Below are positions 50,009 through 50,141 of a stretch of DNA of 50,141 bases, piece after piece. A program made the translations under genes and the position numbers. This DNA comes from Trichomonas tenax (Eukaryota; Parabasalia; Trichomonadida; Trichomonadidae): assembly GCA_023091735.1 (NCBI GenBank), contig JALKBU010000304.1, forward strand, positions 1 to 50,141. The letters are read 5' to 3'. The notes under the pieces were generated by a model. It was not told the DNA's origin and made no database searches. It saw only the letters and a list, made by a program, of their open reading frames with translations. Each line of letters begins with the position of its first letter. Position 1 is the stretch's first letter.

Positions 50009-50141
50009 GAAAAATATTTCTATCGAAATTCGATCGAATTATTCCACTCTGACAATGCTCCACTCGATGTATGGCTTAAATACTATGGCACAAACTTCGC
50101 TGGGACTCCGACAACCTGCAAAAACTGCACCGTTTCATTAA
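50009..50141 (+). CDS. 5' part of a right-handed beta-helix family ORF, runs off the window
   Basis: The frame opens after TAA at 50006-50008 and is open to the last base. It reads SIELFHSDNAPLDVWLKYYG and then TNFAGTPTTCKNCTVSL. The block resembles the N-termini of the ORFs at 15481 (KDSPPDDLWNHYYS) and 33504 (FYDSSPIDVVINNG). No ATG precedes it in frame. An initiator-like TCACATTTCT at ~49979-49988 with ATG at 50000 lies in another frame (ATG TAA). It is either 5'-damaged or initiates unusually. Confidence 0.55.

Overview
The window is AT-rich eukaryotic DNA with compact, intronless-looking genes. ATGs lie 4-27 nt downstream of an initiator of the TCA(C/T)TTT type, and the families present are trichomonad hallmarks: BspA-like leucine-rich repeats, multi-domain saposin-like proteins, right-handed beta-helix surface proteins, ALK-type glycine-rich proteins, mucolipin-like channels and very long coiled coils. 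It is most consistent with a parabasalid such as Trichomonas vaginalis or a close relative. The species call is inference from content and promoter style, not from a search.

Layout. 1-1050: a ~90-97 bp tandem-like repeat followed by a small two-repeat protein on the minus strand. 1890-3166: GT61/DUF563-like glycosyltransferase. 3683-5029: secreted five-domain saposin-like protein on the minus strand. 5166-9630: a mobile-element and relic zone (TGGAAT foldback, a TIR element, a small MITE with a 17-bp direct flank repeat, ankyrin and ubiquitin-protease remnants). 10073-15427: 1784-residue golgin-like coiled coil. 15481-20700: a graveyard of surface-protein fragments (beta-helix, at least three BspA-like copies, a phage tail-collar-like remnant). 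21381-22845: MATE transporter. 24584-26526: TMEM62-like metallophosphoesterase. 26848-28266: broken genes. 30059-32461: importin-beta-like karyopherin. 32540-33504: broken beta-helix gene. 34171-34780: Rab-like GTPase. 35015-36620: two adjacent TIR elements. 37466-38164: Q/P-rich protein. 39587-40039: bZIP factor behind a near-perfect palindrome. 40547-41137: METTL13/EEF1AKMT4-type methyltransferase. 41751-42356: second copy of a TIR element, next to a broken membrane protein. 43314-44171: broken glycine-rich protein. 45200-46745: mucolipin-like channel. 46775-49854: a 3.08-kb TIR element with a TATTA target duplication. It carries an interrupted HEAT/ARM-like ORF and an array of long hairpins. 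50009-50141: start of another beta-helix family ORF.

The intact genes are ordinary eukaryotic housekeeping or membrane-system genes: vesicle trafficking (Rab, golgin, mucolipin), nuclear import, secretion and surface glycosylation. There is no operon structure, and each gene has its own initiator. The unusual content lies between them. At least five inverted-repeat element families and about a dozen decayed genes are present, most of the decayed genes from surface-protein or repeat families. The most distinctive structure is the 3.08-kb element with its hairpin array. No tRNA, rRNA, CRISPR or canonical trichomonad intron (GTATGT...ACTAACACACAG) was seen by eye.
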